Below are positions 35,057 to 43,592 of a stretch of DNA of 45,134 bases, one piece after another. The stretch is from Bryobacterales bacterium. GTDB taxonomy: Bacteria; Acidobacteriota; Terriglobia; Bryobacterales; Bryobacteraceae. The notes under the pieces were generated by a model, which was not told the origin of the DNA, did not search any database, and saw only the letters and a list, made by a program, of their open reading frames with translations. The DNA is taken from the NCBI GenBank assembly GCA_025350625.1, contig JANXXL010000354.1:1-45134 (forward strand). Reading direction: 5' to 3'. How positions within the stretch are numbered: position 1 is the first letter of the stretch; each line of letters begins with the position of its first letter. A program made the position numbers and the translations under genes.

Positions 35057-36094
35057 TCAAGCAGGCTGCTGCTGGGTCATGCAATGGAGCGTTCCCAACC
35101 CCAGCACAAGATCGCGGCACGGAATGCCGATCACCTCGCGATCGGGGAACAGCCGGGCAAGCGTATTCAAGGCCACTCGGTCATTGGGATCTCCGAATGT
35201 GGGAGCAAGAACCAGATGGTTCGCGATATAAAAGTTGGCATAGCTCGCCGGTAAAAGCTGTCGAGCGAAATACACCGGTTCAGGAGACGGCAGGGTGACG
35301 ACCCGCAGGTCGCCGCGAGAACGCAAGCGCGCGAGATTCTCACGAAGCGCATCGTAGTTCGAGCTCGATTTGTCGGGCTCCACAACGGCGACCACTACAT
35401 CGGGCGAAGTAAAGCGAGCAATGTCGTCGATGTGCCCGTGAGTATCGTCACCGGCAATCCCGCGCCCTAGCCAGATGACTTCGGTTGCCCCTAAATAATC
35501 CGCCAACGCGCGCTCGATCTCACCTCGCGAACCTCCGGGATTACGCGCCTGCACGTCAGACAACAGGCACTCTTCAGTAGTGAGCAGTTTCCCTGCCCCA
35601 TTGACGTCGACGCTGCCTCCTTCAAGCACCAGCCCGGGTGCAAAGCGCCGCTGCTTCAGTTCTTTCGCGATGAACCGGGGAATCGTATTGTCGGCGGCGT
35701 AATTCGCATACTTAGCCCAGCCGTTGAATTCCCAATCGGTCACTGCGACTTCACCCGCCTGATTGCGTATAAAGAGCGGCGCGTAATCCCGGGTCCAACT
35801 GCGGTTGGTGGCTGCTTCGAAAAATTCAACGGCCTTCAAGTCAGCGTGGCACTTCTGGAGAATGCGGCGCGCGCGTTGTTCGGCTTCGGCATCTTCGACC
35901 AGTATCCGCACTCGTTCGACGCGTGCGAGGTGCCGCACGATTTCACCATAGAGCCAGGGAATCGGCGCGAACTTCCCGGGCCAGTCAGAGGATTCGTGCG
36001 GCCACGCGAGCCACGTGGCAACGTGCGGCTCCCACTCGGCCGGCATGCGGTAGCCGAGCTTCCGCGGTGTTGCCGTCCCTATTTGCCGAGCCAT
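35057..36094 (-). CDS. aguA: Agmatine deiminase
   Basis: This enzyme of 345 residues hydrolyses agmatine to N-carbamoylputrescine and ammonia (guanidino-group-modifying superfamily). The motif MPAEWEPHVATWLAWP opens the family domain. The catalytic residues lie in WTRDYAPLF, GGSVDVNGAGKLLTTEECLL, GDDTHGHIDDIARF and the nucleophile Cys (C338) in LGTLHCMTQQQPA at the C-terminus. Start 36094 overlaps the aguB stop by 16 bases; the internal Met at 36046 (MPAEWEPH) is a possible alternative. Together with the upstream amidase it forms a two-step route from agmatine to putrescine. Confidence 0.95.
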   Translation of the reverse strand: MARQIGTATPRKLGYRMPAEWEPHVATWLAWPHESSDWPGKFAPIPWLYGEIVRHLARVERVRILVEDAEAEQRARRILQKCHADLKAVEFFEAATNRSWTRDYAPLFIRNQAGEVAVTDWEFNGWAKYANYAADNTIPRFIAKELKQRRFAPGLVLEGGSVDVNGAGKLLTTEECLLSDVQARNPGGSRGEIERALADYLGATEVIWLGRGIAGDDTHGHIDDIARFTSPDVVVAVVEPDKSSSNYDALRENLARLRSRGDLRVVTLPSPEPVYFARQLLPASYANFYIANHLVLAPTFGDPNDRVALNTLARLFPDREVIGIPCRDLVLGLGTLHCMTQQQPA

Positions 36095-36966
36095 CGATTC
36101 ACGATCGGGGCGTACGAATCGATACGGCGGTCCCGCAGAAAAGGCCAGTGCTGGCGAACCTCTTCCTGTCGCGCGGGGTCGCACTCCGCCATAAGAATTT
36201 CTTCTTGATCTGCGGAAGCCTGGGCGATCACCTGGCCAAAGGGGTCCGCCACGAACGAAGATCCCCAGAATTCGATGCCATGTCCGGGCGGACCTTCGTA
36301 CCCGACGCGGTTGGCCGACGCCACATAGATGCCATTGGCGATTGCATGAGATCGCTGGATGGTTCTCCAGGCATCCAGTTGCGCGGCGCCGTACTGGGAC
36401 TTTTCGCTGGGATGCCACCCAATGGCGGTGGGATAAAACAAAATGTGCGCGCCGCCGAGCGAAGATAGCCGCGCCCCCTCCGGGTACCATTGATCCCAGC
36501 AAATCAGCGTCCCGATGCGGCCAAAGGGGGTATCGAAGTTGACGTACCCGAGATCGCCGGGCGTGAAGTAGAATTTTTCGTAGTAGAGGGGGTCATCCGG
36601 AATGTGCATCTTGCGGTAAAGTCCCGCAACCTCTCCGTCTGTGCCCAGGATCGCCACCGTATTGTGATACAAACCTGCCGAACGGCGTTCAAACAACGAC
36701 GCAATAATCACGATCCCCAACTCGCGCGCCAATTTCCCGAGAATTTGCGTGGAAGGACCGGGAATCGATTCGGCCAACGCAAACAGGTCGTGATTTTCTT
36801 CCCGGCAAAAATACTGCGAGCGGAATAATTCTTCGGTACAGACGATCTGTGCCCCGCCCGCTGCGGCTTCGCGGATCTTCCACTCCGTCTTGGCCATATT
36901 CTGGTTGGGATCGAGGGCGCAATGAGTTTGGATCAGAGCAATACGGAATTTCGCGGCCTGCGGCAT
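36079..36966 (-). CDS. aguB: N-carbamoylputrescine amidase
   Basis: This carbon-nitrogen hydrolase of 295 residues cleaves N-carbamoylputrescine to putrescine, CO2 and ammonia. The nitrilase-fold catalytic triad is E46 (TEELF), K119 (LYRKMHIPDD) and C156 (LICWDQWYPE). The stretch YYEKFYFTPGD and the downstream HAIANGIYVASANRVG are typical of the AguB group. ATG 36966 is used; a TTG two codons earlier is possible. A -10-like CACAAT lies 8 bases before it, but its first base is non-consensus. The gene overlaps aguA by 16 bases, so the pair is translated together. No polyamine transporter is nearby. Confidence 0.95.
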   Translation of the reverse strand: MPQAAKFRIALIQTHCALDPNQNMAKTEWKIREAAAGGAQIVCTEELFRSQYFCREENHDLFALAESIPGPSTQILGKLARELGIVIIASLFERRSAGLYHNTVAILGTDGEVAGLYRKMHIPDDPLYYEKFYFTPGDLGYVNFDTPFGRIGTLICWDQWYPEGARLSSLGGAHILFYPTAIGWHPSEKSQYGAAQLDAWRTIQRSHAIANGIYVASANRVGYEGPPGHGIEFWGSSFVADPFGQVIAQASADQEEILMAECDPARQEEVRQHWPFLRDRRIDSYAPIVNRWLGK

Positions 36967-37034
36967 TAGCAACTATTGTGACGGATCGGCTCCGTCTTCC
37001 GCTCGGCTGGTTTTGAACAAAGCGGTTTCCCGAT

Positions 37035-37043
37035 TGCTACCAT
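37035..37043 (+). promoter_or_regulatory. Extended -10 promoter of the M61 peptidase gene
   Basis: TGCTACCAT (TGN plus TACCAT) ends 7 bases before GTG 37051. TTGAAC at 37013-37018 is a possible -35 with long spacing. Transcription would begin at the GTG. Confidence 0.5.
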
Positions 37044-37050
37044 TTGAAAT

Positions 37051-38910
37051 GTGACGAAACTCGCGGGAATGTTGTGGCTCCTGGCTGCGGCACTCGGTTG
37101 CGCGCAATCGGCCGACATTCAAGTGAATGTGGACGCGCGGGACGCGCCGCGCAGGCTAATCCACGTCCAACTTTACATTCCCACCAACCCGGGCCCGGTG
37201 ACCCTGTTTTATCCGCAGTGGATTCCGGGTGAGCACGGGCCAACCGGTCCGATTGCGGACCTCGTCAATCTTAAAATTCGAGCCAATGATCGAACCATGG
37301 CCTGGCGGCGCGACGCGGTCAACCTTTATGCTTTCCACGTAAACGTTCCACCGGGCATTGCAATCCTCGACGTGACTTTCGATTTCATTTCTCCGGCGGA
37401 CGCAGGAGGATTTTCGGCCGGCTCCTCCATGACCACGGAACTGGCGGTTTTGAGCTGGAATCAGTACGTGCTTTATCCGCAAGCCGCAACCTCGGACCAA
37501 CTCCGCTACCAGGCCAGATTGCGGCTGCCTCATGATTGGCATTACGGAACGGCGCTGGCGGTCGCCCAGGAGTCCGGCGACCAGATCGAGTTCCGGCCGG
37601 TATCTTTAACCACGCTGGTCGATTCACCGGTCTCGGCAGGGGCGCATTATAAAACCATTGAACTCGGCACCGTCGGCGGCGCCGGACACTACCTCCACAT
37701 CGCCGCCGATAGCGAGCGCGCTCTCGCGATTGCGCCCGATACCGTCAATCAGTACCGGAAGTTGATTGCGGAGGCAAGTGCGATGTTCGGCGGGCGGCAC
37801 TACCGCAGCTACCATTTTTTGCTGACACTGAGTAATCATGTGGCGAGTTTTGGACTGGAGCATCATGAATCGAGCGATGACCGCTTAGACGAGCGGACGC
37901 TGATCGACGAATCGCTGCTCCGCTTTCACGCGGAGCTTTTGCCCCACGAGTTCGTTCACTCCTGGAACGGCAAATACCGCCGCCCTATCGGGCTGGTAAC
38001 CACCGATTACAACCAGCCGATGAAGGGTGACTTGCTGTGGATATACGAAGGCCTCACCGAGTATTTGGGTTCGGTCCTTTCGGCGCGCAGCGGCCTCGAA
38101 TCGCCCGAGCTTTTCCGCGACCGCCTGGCATACGTTGCAGCCCACCTGGATCACGAATCCGGACGGTCATGGCGTCCGCTGGCCGATACCGCCATCTCGG
38201 GACAACTTTTGTTTGGGGCACGTGACGATTATGCGGCGCTTCGCCGCGGCTTGGATTTCTACGGCGAAGGGCAATTGGTATGGCTGGAGGTGGATACCCT
38301 CCTCCGCCAGTTAAGCCATGGGACCAAGTCCATCGAAGATTTTTGCCAGGCCTTTTACGGCGGTGAGGGAGGCGTCTCGGTAAACGCGTACACGCTCGAT
38401 GACGTTACGGCAGCTCTCGGCCAGATAGAATCGCACGATTGGGCCGCGTTCTTCCGGCGAAGAGTGGAGACGGTGCGTACACGGCCGCCGCTGGCGGGTG
38501 TCGAAAACGCCGGCTGGCGTTTGTCCTACAGCTCCCAGCGGTCGGATTATTGGAATACGGCGGAAGACCAGAGCAAGGTGATGGATGTGATGCCGTCGCT
38601 CGGGGTGAGCGTCAAGAACGACGGCCTGGTGCAGGACGTGGAGATCGGCGGCCCGGTGCAGATGGCAGGAATCGCGCCGGGGGCAAAAATCACGTCGGTG
38701 AACGGCCGTCAGTTTTCGCCCGCCGTGCTCCGCGGCGAAATACAGGACGCGGCGTCGAAAGGCGAAGCCATCGAACTGGTAGTAAAGAACGGCGAGTACT
38801 TCAGCACCCACAAAGTGGATTATCGGAGCGGCGAGAAATATCCTTATCTAGAGAAGAGACTCGGCAAGCCGGATATATTAGGCGACATTCTTCGACCGCG
38901 GACAAAGTAG
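37051..38910 (+). CDS. Exported M61 glycyl aminopeptidase with PDZ domain
   Basis: This M61-family zinc peptidase of 619 residues starts with a signal peptide (LAGMLWLLAAALGCAQS). An N-terminal beta-domain (about 22-190) precedes the gluzincin domain with HEFVH (299-303) and the third ligand E333 in WIYEGLTEYLG. A C-terminal PDZ domain (about 510-600, VEIGGPVQMAGIAPGAKITSVNGRQF) is usual for the family. M61 enzymes remove N-terminal Gly or Ala residues, and this one should act in the periplasm or outside. The start is GTG; no Shine-Dalgarno is visible and a -10 element lies 7 bases upstream. It is divergent from the aguBA pair. Confidence 0.95.
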   Translation: MTKLAGMLWLLAAALGCAQSADIQVNVDARDAPRRLIHVQLYIPTNPGPVTLFYPQWIPGEHGPTGPIADLVNLKIRANDRTMAWRRDAVNLYAFHVNVPPGIAILDVTFDFISPADAGGFSAGSSMTTELAVLSWNQYVLYPQAATSDQLRYQARLRLPHDWHYGTALAVAQESGDQIEFRPVSLTTLVDSPVSAGAHYKTIELGTVGGAGHYLHIAADSERALAIAPDTVNQYRKLIAEASAMFGGRHYRSYHFLLTLSNHVASFGLEHHESSDDRLDERTLIDESLLRFHAELLPHEFVHSWNGKYRRPIGLVTTDYNQPMKGDLLWIYEGLTEYLGSVLSARSGLESPELFRDRLAYVAAHLDHESGRSWRPLADTAISGQLLFGARDDYAALRRGLDFYGEGQLVWLEVDTLLRQLSHGTKSIEDFCQAFYGGEGGVSVNAYTLDDVTAALGQIESHDWAAFFRRRVETVRTRPPLAGVENAGWRLSYSSQRSDYWNTAEDQSKVMDVMPSLGVSVKNDGLVQDVEIGGPVQMAGIAPGAKITSVNGRQFSPAVLRGEIQDAASKGEAIELVVKNGEYFSTHKVDYRSGEKYPYLEKRLGKPDILGDILRPRTK

Positions 38911-38921
38911 AATCCTTCTAC
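38907..38921. promoter_or_regulatory. Second TAGAA-N3-TTCTA site (candidate PerR box)
   Basis: GTAGAA-tcc-TTCTAC is a perfect 6-base inverted repeat. Its core is identical to the half-sites on the perR promoter, with the same 3-base spacer. It begins at the M61 stop codon and covers the -35 region of the cupin gene's promoter, where a repressor would block it. It matches the recalled PerR consensus at 11 of 14 positions. A 6-base hairpin ending the M61 mRNA is the alternative reading. Confidence 0.5.
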
Positions 38922-38931
38922 AGCCTGCATG

Positions 38932-38937
38932 TATACT
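38932..38937 (+). promoter_or_regulatory. -10 element of the cupin gene
   Basis: TATACT (5/6), with a preceding TG 3 bases upstream of the hexamer's start. The following leader carries AAGGAG 5 bases before the ATG at 38964. No -35 match is seen at 17 bases; that position lies in the inverted repeat. Confidence 0.5.
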
Positions 38938-38963
38938 GGTCTGCGTCTCTATAAGGAGCACTC

Positions 38964-39470
38964 ATGCGCCCCCGCACTCTTCCGGCATTCCTGTTAGGAA
39001 CTTTGTTCGCACTAGCCGCGCTAGCTCAAAAAGGCGCAGAGGCGCCGCGGCCGAATAATCCCGCGCCCACCACTGCAGCGATGCACTTGACCGCCGCCCA
39101 GGTCGACGCGGTCGCGGAGGAATTAGCGAGCACCAAGAAACCCACCCACCAGTTCTTCGCCGAGAAGACTTACAATGCGGAAGTCCGCCGCCTGGTCGGC
39201 CCCCAACCCATCCTGCGGCACGCCACCAAGAGCGACTTCATGGTGATCCGCGACGGCGAGGGCACCTTCATGACCGGCGGCGAACTCGTCAACCCCCAGC
39301 CCGGCGGCGGCGGCGACCCCGGTGACATGCACTCCGACTCCACCCGCGGCGGCACCACCCGCGTCCTCAAGCCCGGCGACGTCATGTTCGTCCCCGCCGG
39401 CGTCCCTCACGGCTTCGTCGAGACCAAGGATCACGTCACCTTTGTAATGACCCGTTACGACACCAAGTAA
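38964..39470 (+). CDS. Exported cupin-domain protein
   Basis: This 168-residue protein has a signal peptide (LPAFLLGTLFALAALAQ), an Ala/Pro linker, a helix (about 38-60) and a single cupin domain (about 75-165). Cupin motif 1 is loose (RHATKSDFMVIRDGEGTFMTGG) with a Gly/Asp/Pro-rich loop inserted after it. Motif 2 is clear: PGDVMFVPAGVPHGF, with a metal-binding His. Some His ligands of the classical set are hard to place, so metal binding is uncertain. It has its own promoter and ribosome site, with a candidate PerR box upstream. A role in oxidative stress would follow if that box is real; otherwise the function is unknown. Confidence 0.88.
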   Translation: MRPRTLPAFLLGTLFALAALAQKGAEAPRPNNPAPTTAAMHLTAAQVDAVAEELASTKKPTHQFFAEKTYNAEVRRLVGPQPILRHATKSDFMVIRDGEGTFMTGGELVNPQPGGGGDPGDMHSDSTRGGTTRVLKPGDVMFVPAGVPHGFVETKDHVTFVMTRYDTK

Positions 39471-39540
39471 TCTGTCTCACACGCGGTGAACCGGCAGCAG
39501 GACTGTCGCACTGACGCATTCGCGTTCGTGATTTAACGGA

Positions 39541-40947
39541 ATGGAACAACCTTTACAGCAAACTCGGCTCAAACGCGAATTGAAGCTGCCAGATCTCGTC
39601 CTGATGCAAGTGCTGGTGGTGTTGGGCATTGGTTGGATAGGATACGCCGCGAAGCAGGGATCGACGCATGTCATCCTCTGGATCGCAGCCATTCTGTGTT
39701 TTTATGCCCCGCTCGCCGCCGTTGTAATCTTCCTGAGCCGGGCAATCCCCATTGAAGGCGGCCTGTATCAATGGTTGAAAGAAGGGTTCTCTCCTTTCGC
39801 CGGCTATATGGCCGCCTGGAACTATTCAATTTTCTTTATCCTGCTTTTTGCCAACGACGGAGCCGCGCTGGCCAATAGCCTCGCTTACGCTTTCGGTCCG
39901 TCCTGGGCGTGGATGATTTCAAGCAAAGCGATGATGGTGGGGCTCAACGTATTGGTGTGGTCGCTGGTGCTCTGGGCAAATGTGCGAGGCCTTCATCTCG
40001 TGAAGTGGTTAAGTGGCGCAGGGTCGCTGCTGCTGCTGGCAATGGGCGGGACCACAATTTGGCTACTGGTGCACAGGTGGATCTCGGCGACGCCTCCAGT
40101 TCATCCGCCTTTTTCGTTGGCGTCCCCCGGGCTATCGCTTTTGTCACTCGCCGTATTCAGCAAAATGTCGATCAACGCGCTGAGCGGGTTCGAAGGGTCC
40201 TCCATCATCGCAGGAGAATGCTGGGCTCCGGAGCGCAATATCGCGCGTTCAGTATGGATCGCGGCGCCTATAATCGCGGTGATCTATATCTTAGGCACAG
40301 GAACTGTGCTGGCCTACATTCGACCTGAGGACATAGATTTGGTGGCGCCCATGCCCCAAATTCTACGAGTCGGCTTGAGTAGCACGCAAATTGGGCTCGC
40401 ACTAGCGACTGCGACCATTCTGGCAAGTGTCCTGGTGCAGCGGATTCAAATGGTGGCCGTCATCGGTATGGTTTCCCGCTTGCCCATGGTGGCTGGCTGG
40501 GACGGCTTGCTGCCTTCGTGGTGGAGTGAGTTGCATCCACGCTACGGCACCCCGGCGAAGGCTTTGACGGCAATCGCCGCCGCCGCCCTCGCGATTGGGA
40601 CGGCCAGCCTTCTGGGTGTGGGTGAGCAAGAGGCTGTGCAGGTCACGACGGGCGCGGCAACGGGCGCACTCTGCGTAGTTTATCTTCTCCTTTTCGCGAT
40701 GGTAAACGTGAGGATGCGCCATCAACTTGCCAAGCCCCCTTGGTGGCTGCGCGTGGCAGGATTGGCGGGCTTTCTTTCATCCGCCGTCTCGCTGGTCTTC
40801 CAGGTGGCGCCGCTAGTCGAGGTAGTTAATGTAGGACTTTTCGCGCTAAAAGTGGGAGGATGTCTGATAGCAGCGAACCTGCTCGGCGCAGGATTGTACT
40901 GGCGAGGCGTAAAACGGCTGCAGCCGGCTACGTCCGCGGCCGGATGA
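39541..40947 (+). CDS. APC-family amino acid/polyamine permease
   Basis: This inner-membrane permease of 468 residues has about 12 hydrophobic helices. The first helices read LVLMQVLVVLGIGWIGYAA and HVILWIAAILCFYAPLAAVVIFLSRA. EGGLYQWLKEGFSPFAGYMAAWNYS is the APC helix-3 region and GFEGSSIIAGE the helix-6 substrate-binding stretch. Family membership is clear but the substrate is not. It is transcribed away from the cupin gene and converges on the aminotransferase. No Shine-Dalgarno sequence is obvious before ATG 39541. A second APC gene lies 1.2 kb away on the other strand but the two sequences are not close copies. Confidence 0.92.
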   Translation: MEQPLQQTRLKRELKLPDLVLMQVLVVLGIGWIGYAAKQGSTHVILWIAAILCFYAPLAAVVIFLSRAIPIEGGLYQWLKEGFSPFAGYMAAWNYSIFFILLFANDGAALANSLAYAFGPSWAWMISSKAMMVGLNVLVWSLVLWANVRGLHLVKWLSGAGSLLLLAMGGTTIWLLVHRWISATPPVHPPFSLASPGLSLLSLAVFSKMSINALSGFEGSSIIAGECWAPERNIARSVWIAAPIIAVIYILGTGTVLAYIRPEDIDLVAPMPQILRVGLSSTQIGLALATATILASVLVQRIQMVAVIGMVSRLPMVAGWDGLLPSWWSELHPRYGTPAKALTAIAAAALAIGTASLLGVGEQEAVQVTTGAATGALCVVYLLLFAMVNVRMRHQLAKPPWWLRVAGLAGFLSSAVSLVFQVAPLVEVVNVGLFALKVGGCLIAANLLGAGLYWRGVKRLQPATSAAG

Positions 40948-41001
40948 CGAACCAGAAGGCGGCCAACTACTTTTCCGCCTCGCAAATATCAGCTCATGAG
41001 G

Positions 41002-42108
41002 CTAGTGGAGGCTTTCAATCAGCGCGCCGGTGAGAAGTTCCACATTATCAGGCGTGGCCAGCGGGCCCATCAGGCCGATGCGAAAGATCTTGCCGGCGAG
41101 CGGGCCGAAGCCCCCGGCGATGTCGATGTCGTATTTCTCGAGCAGGCGCTTGCGGGCTTGAACATCATCTACGCCTTGAGGAACCTTGAGCGTATTGATG
41201 TTGGTGATGCGCCGGGCTTCGTCGGGGATGAACATCTCCAGGCCTGCCGCCTCGATGCGGCGCACGAAGTCGTCATGCATAGCCTGATGGCGGGCAAAGC
41301 GCGCTTCAATCCCTTCCTCGCGGGCCAGCGCGAGGCCTTCGCGCAGAGCATAGAAGTTGCTGATAGGCGCGGTGTGGTGATAACGGTGGGCGCCTTCGTA
41401 ATAGTCGAGGAGCAGTTTCAGATCCAAATACCAGATCGGGCACGGAGCTTTGCGATCGCGCAGGCGATCGACGGCGGCGGGCGAAACAGTAATGGGCGAC
41501 AGCCCGGGGGGACAGCTCAAACCCTTCTGGGTGCAACTGAAGGCTACATCCACGCCGGAAGCGTCGATATTAATCGGCATCGCGCCCAGCGAGGTGACGC
41601 AGTCGACAATAGTGATAGCGCCGGAGGCGTGCGCGGGCCCGGTGATTGCGGGCAGGTCCTGCCGCGCTCCCGTCGAAGTTTCCGCATGGACGAAGGCCAC
41701 GGCGTGGGGCTTTTCGCGCTCGATAAAAGCGGATGCTTCCTCCCCGGTGAAGGTCTCGCCCCAGGGCTTGCTGGAACACACCACGGTTGCGCCGTGGCGG
41801 CGGCCCATTTCGACCAGGCGCTCGGCAAAAAAGCCCGCGGTGAAGACGGCGAGCTTTTGCCCGCGCTCGACGAAATTGGCCAGCGCCGTTTCCATGCCGG
41901 CGCTGCCGGTGCCGGAGATGACTTGAACGAAAGGATTCTGGGTGCCGAAGACGGCTCGCAGGTCGCGGCGAATGTCTTCATAGACTTCAAAAAAGAACGG
42001 GTCGAGGTGACCGACGATTGGCTTGCCCATGGCTTCGTAGACCCGGGGATGAACTTGCGTGGGGCCGGGTCCGAACAGCAGCCGGCGGGGAGGATTTAGA
42101 TTGGACAT
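41002..42108 (-). CDS. Class V aminotransferase (alanine-glyoxylate / serine-pyruvate type)
   Basis: This PLP-dependent enzyme of 368 residues belongs to the AGXT/SGAT group, which moves amino groups between alanine or serine and glyoxylate or pyruvate. The opening LFGPGPTQVHPRVYEAM and GHLDPFF are typical. GTGSAGMETALANF binds the PLP phosphate, DCVTSLGAMPI carries the Asp that contacts the pyridine nitrogen, and the Schiff-base Lys is in SCTQKGLSCPPG. The C-terminal GPLAGKIFRIGLMG includes the substrate-binding Arg. It follows the second APC permease by 43 bases on the same strand, so uptake and transamination may be linked. The exact substrate pair is unknown. Confidence 0.94.
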   Translation of the reverse strand: MSNLNPPRRLLFGPGPTQVHPRVYEAMGKPIVGHLDPFFFEVYEDIRRDLRAVFGTQNPFVQVISGTGSAGMETALANFVERGQKLAVFTAGFFAERLVEMGRRHGATVVCSSKPWGETFTGEEASAFIEREKPHAVAFVHAETSTGARQDLPAITGPAHASGAITIVDCVTSLGAMPINIDASGVDVAFSCTQKGLSCPPGLSPITVSPAAVDRLRDRKAPCPIWYLDLKLLLDYYEGAHRYHHTAPISNFYALREGLALAREEGIEARFARHQAMHDDFVRRIEAAGLEMFIPDEARRITNINTLKVPQGVDDVQARKRLLEKYDIDIAGGFGPLAGKIFRIGLMGPLATPDNVELLTGALIESLH

Positions 42109-42151
42109 GAAGTTTAAGTTTAGCGCGCGAGGATGTGTGCGCGCGACAGAA

Positions 42152-43549
42152 TCAATAGGTCTCTACGGTCGGGGCGGGAGCGGCCCGGGTCCTCAAACGG
42201 AAGTGATAGACCAACGCCCCGGTGACCAACGTCACGGCTGCGGCCAGCGAAATCAGGGGCTTGAATTGCACACCGCGAATGATCATCCAAACGCCCACCA
42301 GCAGGAACGCCACCGGAACTAAAGGATACGCGAAGCTGACCACTCGCAGCTTCTGCCAGCCTTTGCGTCTTCGGAATATCATCAACGAAGCCACGCTCAT
42401 CACGGCAAACACATTCAGCGTGAAGCCGATATAAATGACCAGTTGCGGAAAAGGCGTGAGCGTCATCAGCATCGTGCAAACGCCTTGCGCGACGATAGCC
42501 GCTACCGGAGTATGCCACTTCGGATGGACCTTCGCGGCCACAGCAAGGAACGCTCCGTTCTTGGCCATGGCGTAATACACGCGCGGGCCGATGGTCACCA
42601 TTGCATTCACGGTAGACATGAGCGACAACGCCATCAACGCGCTGAAAATTCCGGCGACCTGGGGACCGAATAAGCGCGAGGCGGCAAGCGCTCCCACTGC
42701 CAGCTCTCCCTTCAGGTCTTCGAGAGGCGCTGCGTAAATAAACACGAAGTTCAGTCCGACATAGAGCGCCGCCACCAAAATCGTTCCCACGGTGAGCGCC
42801 AACGGCAGCGTTCGCGATGGTTGCTTCAATTCTTCGGCTACATAAGTGGCCGCGTTCCAGCCGCTATAGGCGACATAGATGAAGAACAGACTGATCACGA
42901 ACTGCGTGGGAATGGAATTAGTAGAAGTGCGGGTGGCGTTCATCGAAAAATGCGCCCAGTCGCCATGGCCCACCGTAAAGGCGAGGACGATGAAGGACAC
43001 CAGGATCAGCACCTTCGCTCCGGTAAGCACGTTTTGCAGACGGGCCACGCGCTGCACTCCGAAGATATTGATGGTGGTAAACAGCAGCACCAGCAGGCAT
43101 GCCACTATCTGCGCCCAACCGAAAGTCACTTTCCAATCGCCCGAGCCGAATAGCACGTGCGAGTTCTCGAGATGCAGCGCCGGGAAAAACTGTGCCACAT
43201 AATCCGAAAATGCGAGCGCTGCGGCGGCGATAGGAGCCGAGAAGCCGGCGAAAAACGAAACCCAGCCGGTCATGAATCCCCAGGTCGGGCCGTATGCCTG
43301 GGTGAGGTAAACATACTCGCCGCCGGAGCTGGGCATATTGATGCCGAGCTCGGAGTAACAGAACGCGCCGAATAAAGCGCATACGGCGCCGACTACCCAG
43401 ATCCACAACACCAGGCTGGGTGAACCGAGGTCGGCCGCCAGAAATCCGCTGGTAGTGAAGATGCCGGTCCCGATCATGTACGAGACTACCAGCGCGGTCG
43501 CGCTGTATACACCGAGCTGCCGGAGGAGAGAAGGTTTGGGAATGGCCAC
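42152..43549 (-). CDS. APC-family amino acid permease
   Basis: This inner-membrane permease of 465 residues has about 12 hydrophobic segments. Helix 1 carries the APC signature GVYSATALVVSYMIGTGIFTTSGFL (residues about 12-36) and helix 3 SSGGEYVYLTQAYGPTWGFMTGW, as in LAT-like or basic/neutral amino acid exchangers. The binding stretch of helix 6 is FIYVAYSGWNAATYVAEEL. Translation starts at GTG 43549. It precedes the class V aminotransferase by 43 bases, suggesting a shared transcript. Substrate unknown; small neutral amino acids would fit the neighbour. Confidence 0.94.
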   Translation of the reverse strand: MAIPKPSLLRQLGVYSATALVVSYMIGTGIFTTSGFLAADLGSPSLVLWIWVVGAVCALFGAFCYSELGINMPSSGGEYVYLTQAYGPTWGFMTGWVSFFAGFSAPIAAAALAFSDYVAQFFPALHLENSHVLFGSGDWKVTFGWAQIVACLLVLLFTTINIFGVQRVARLQNVLTGAKVLILVSFIVLAFTVGHGDWAHFSMNATRTSTNSIPTQFVISLFFIYVAYSGWNAATYVAEELKQPSRTLPLALTVGTILVAALYVGLNFVFIYAAPLEDLKGELAVGALAASRLFGPQVAGIFSALMALSLMSTVNAMVTIGPRVYYAMAKNGAFLAVAAKVHPKWHTPVAAIVAQGVCTMLMTLTPFPQLVIYIGFTLNVFAVMSVASLMIFRRRKGWQKLRVVSFAYPLVPVAFLLVGVWMIIRGVQFKPLISLAAAVTLVTGALVYHFRLRTRAAPAPTVETY

Positions 43550-43592
43550 GCCTAGGTTTATTTTACGCGCTTTGCGCAGCAGACCGAGCCTG

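Noticed and set aside
36095-36502. 408-base upstream extension of the aguA frame
   Set aside because: It runs antiparallel-frame through aguB and reads as Arg-rich shadow sequence; agmatine deiminase begins near MPAEWEPH.
40949-40985. Possible hairpin AGGCGG/CCGCCT between the APC gene and the aminotransferase
   Set aside because: Only six pairs with a 12-base loop and no T-run; not convincing as a terminator.
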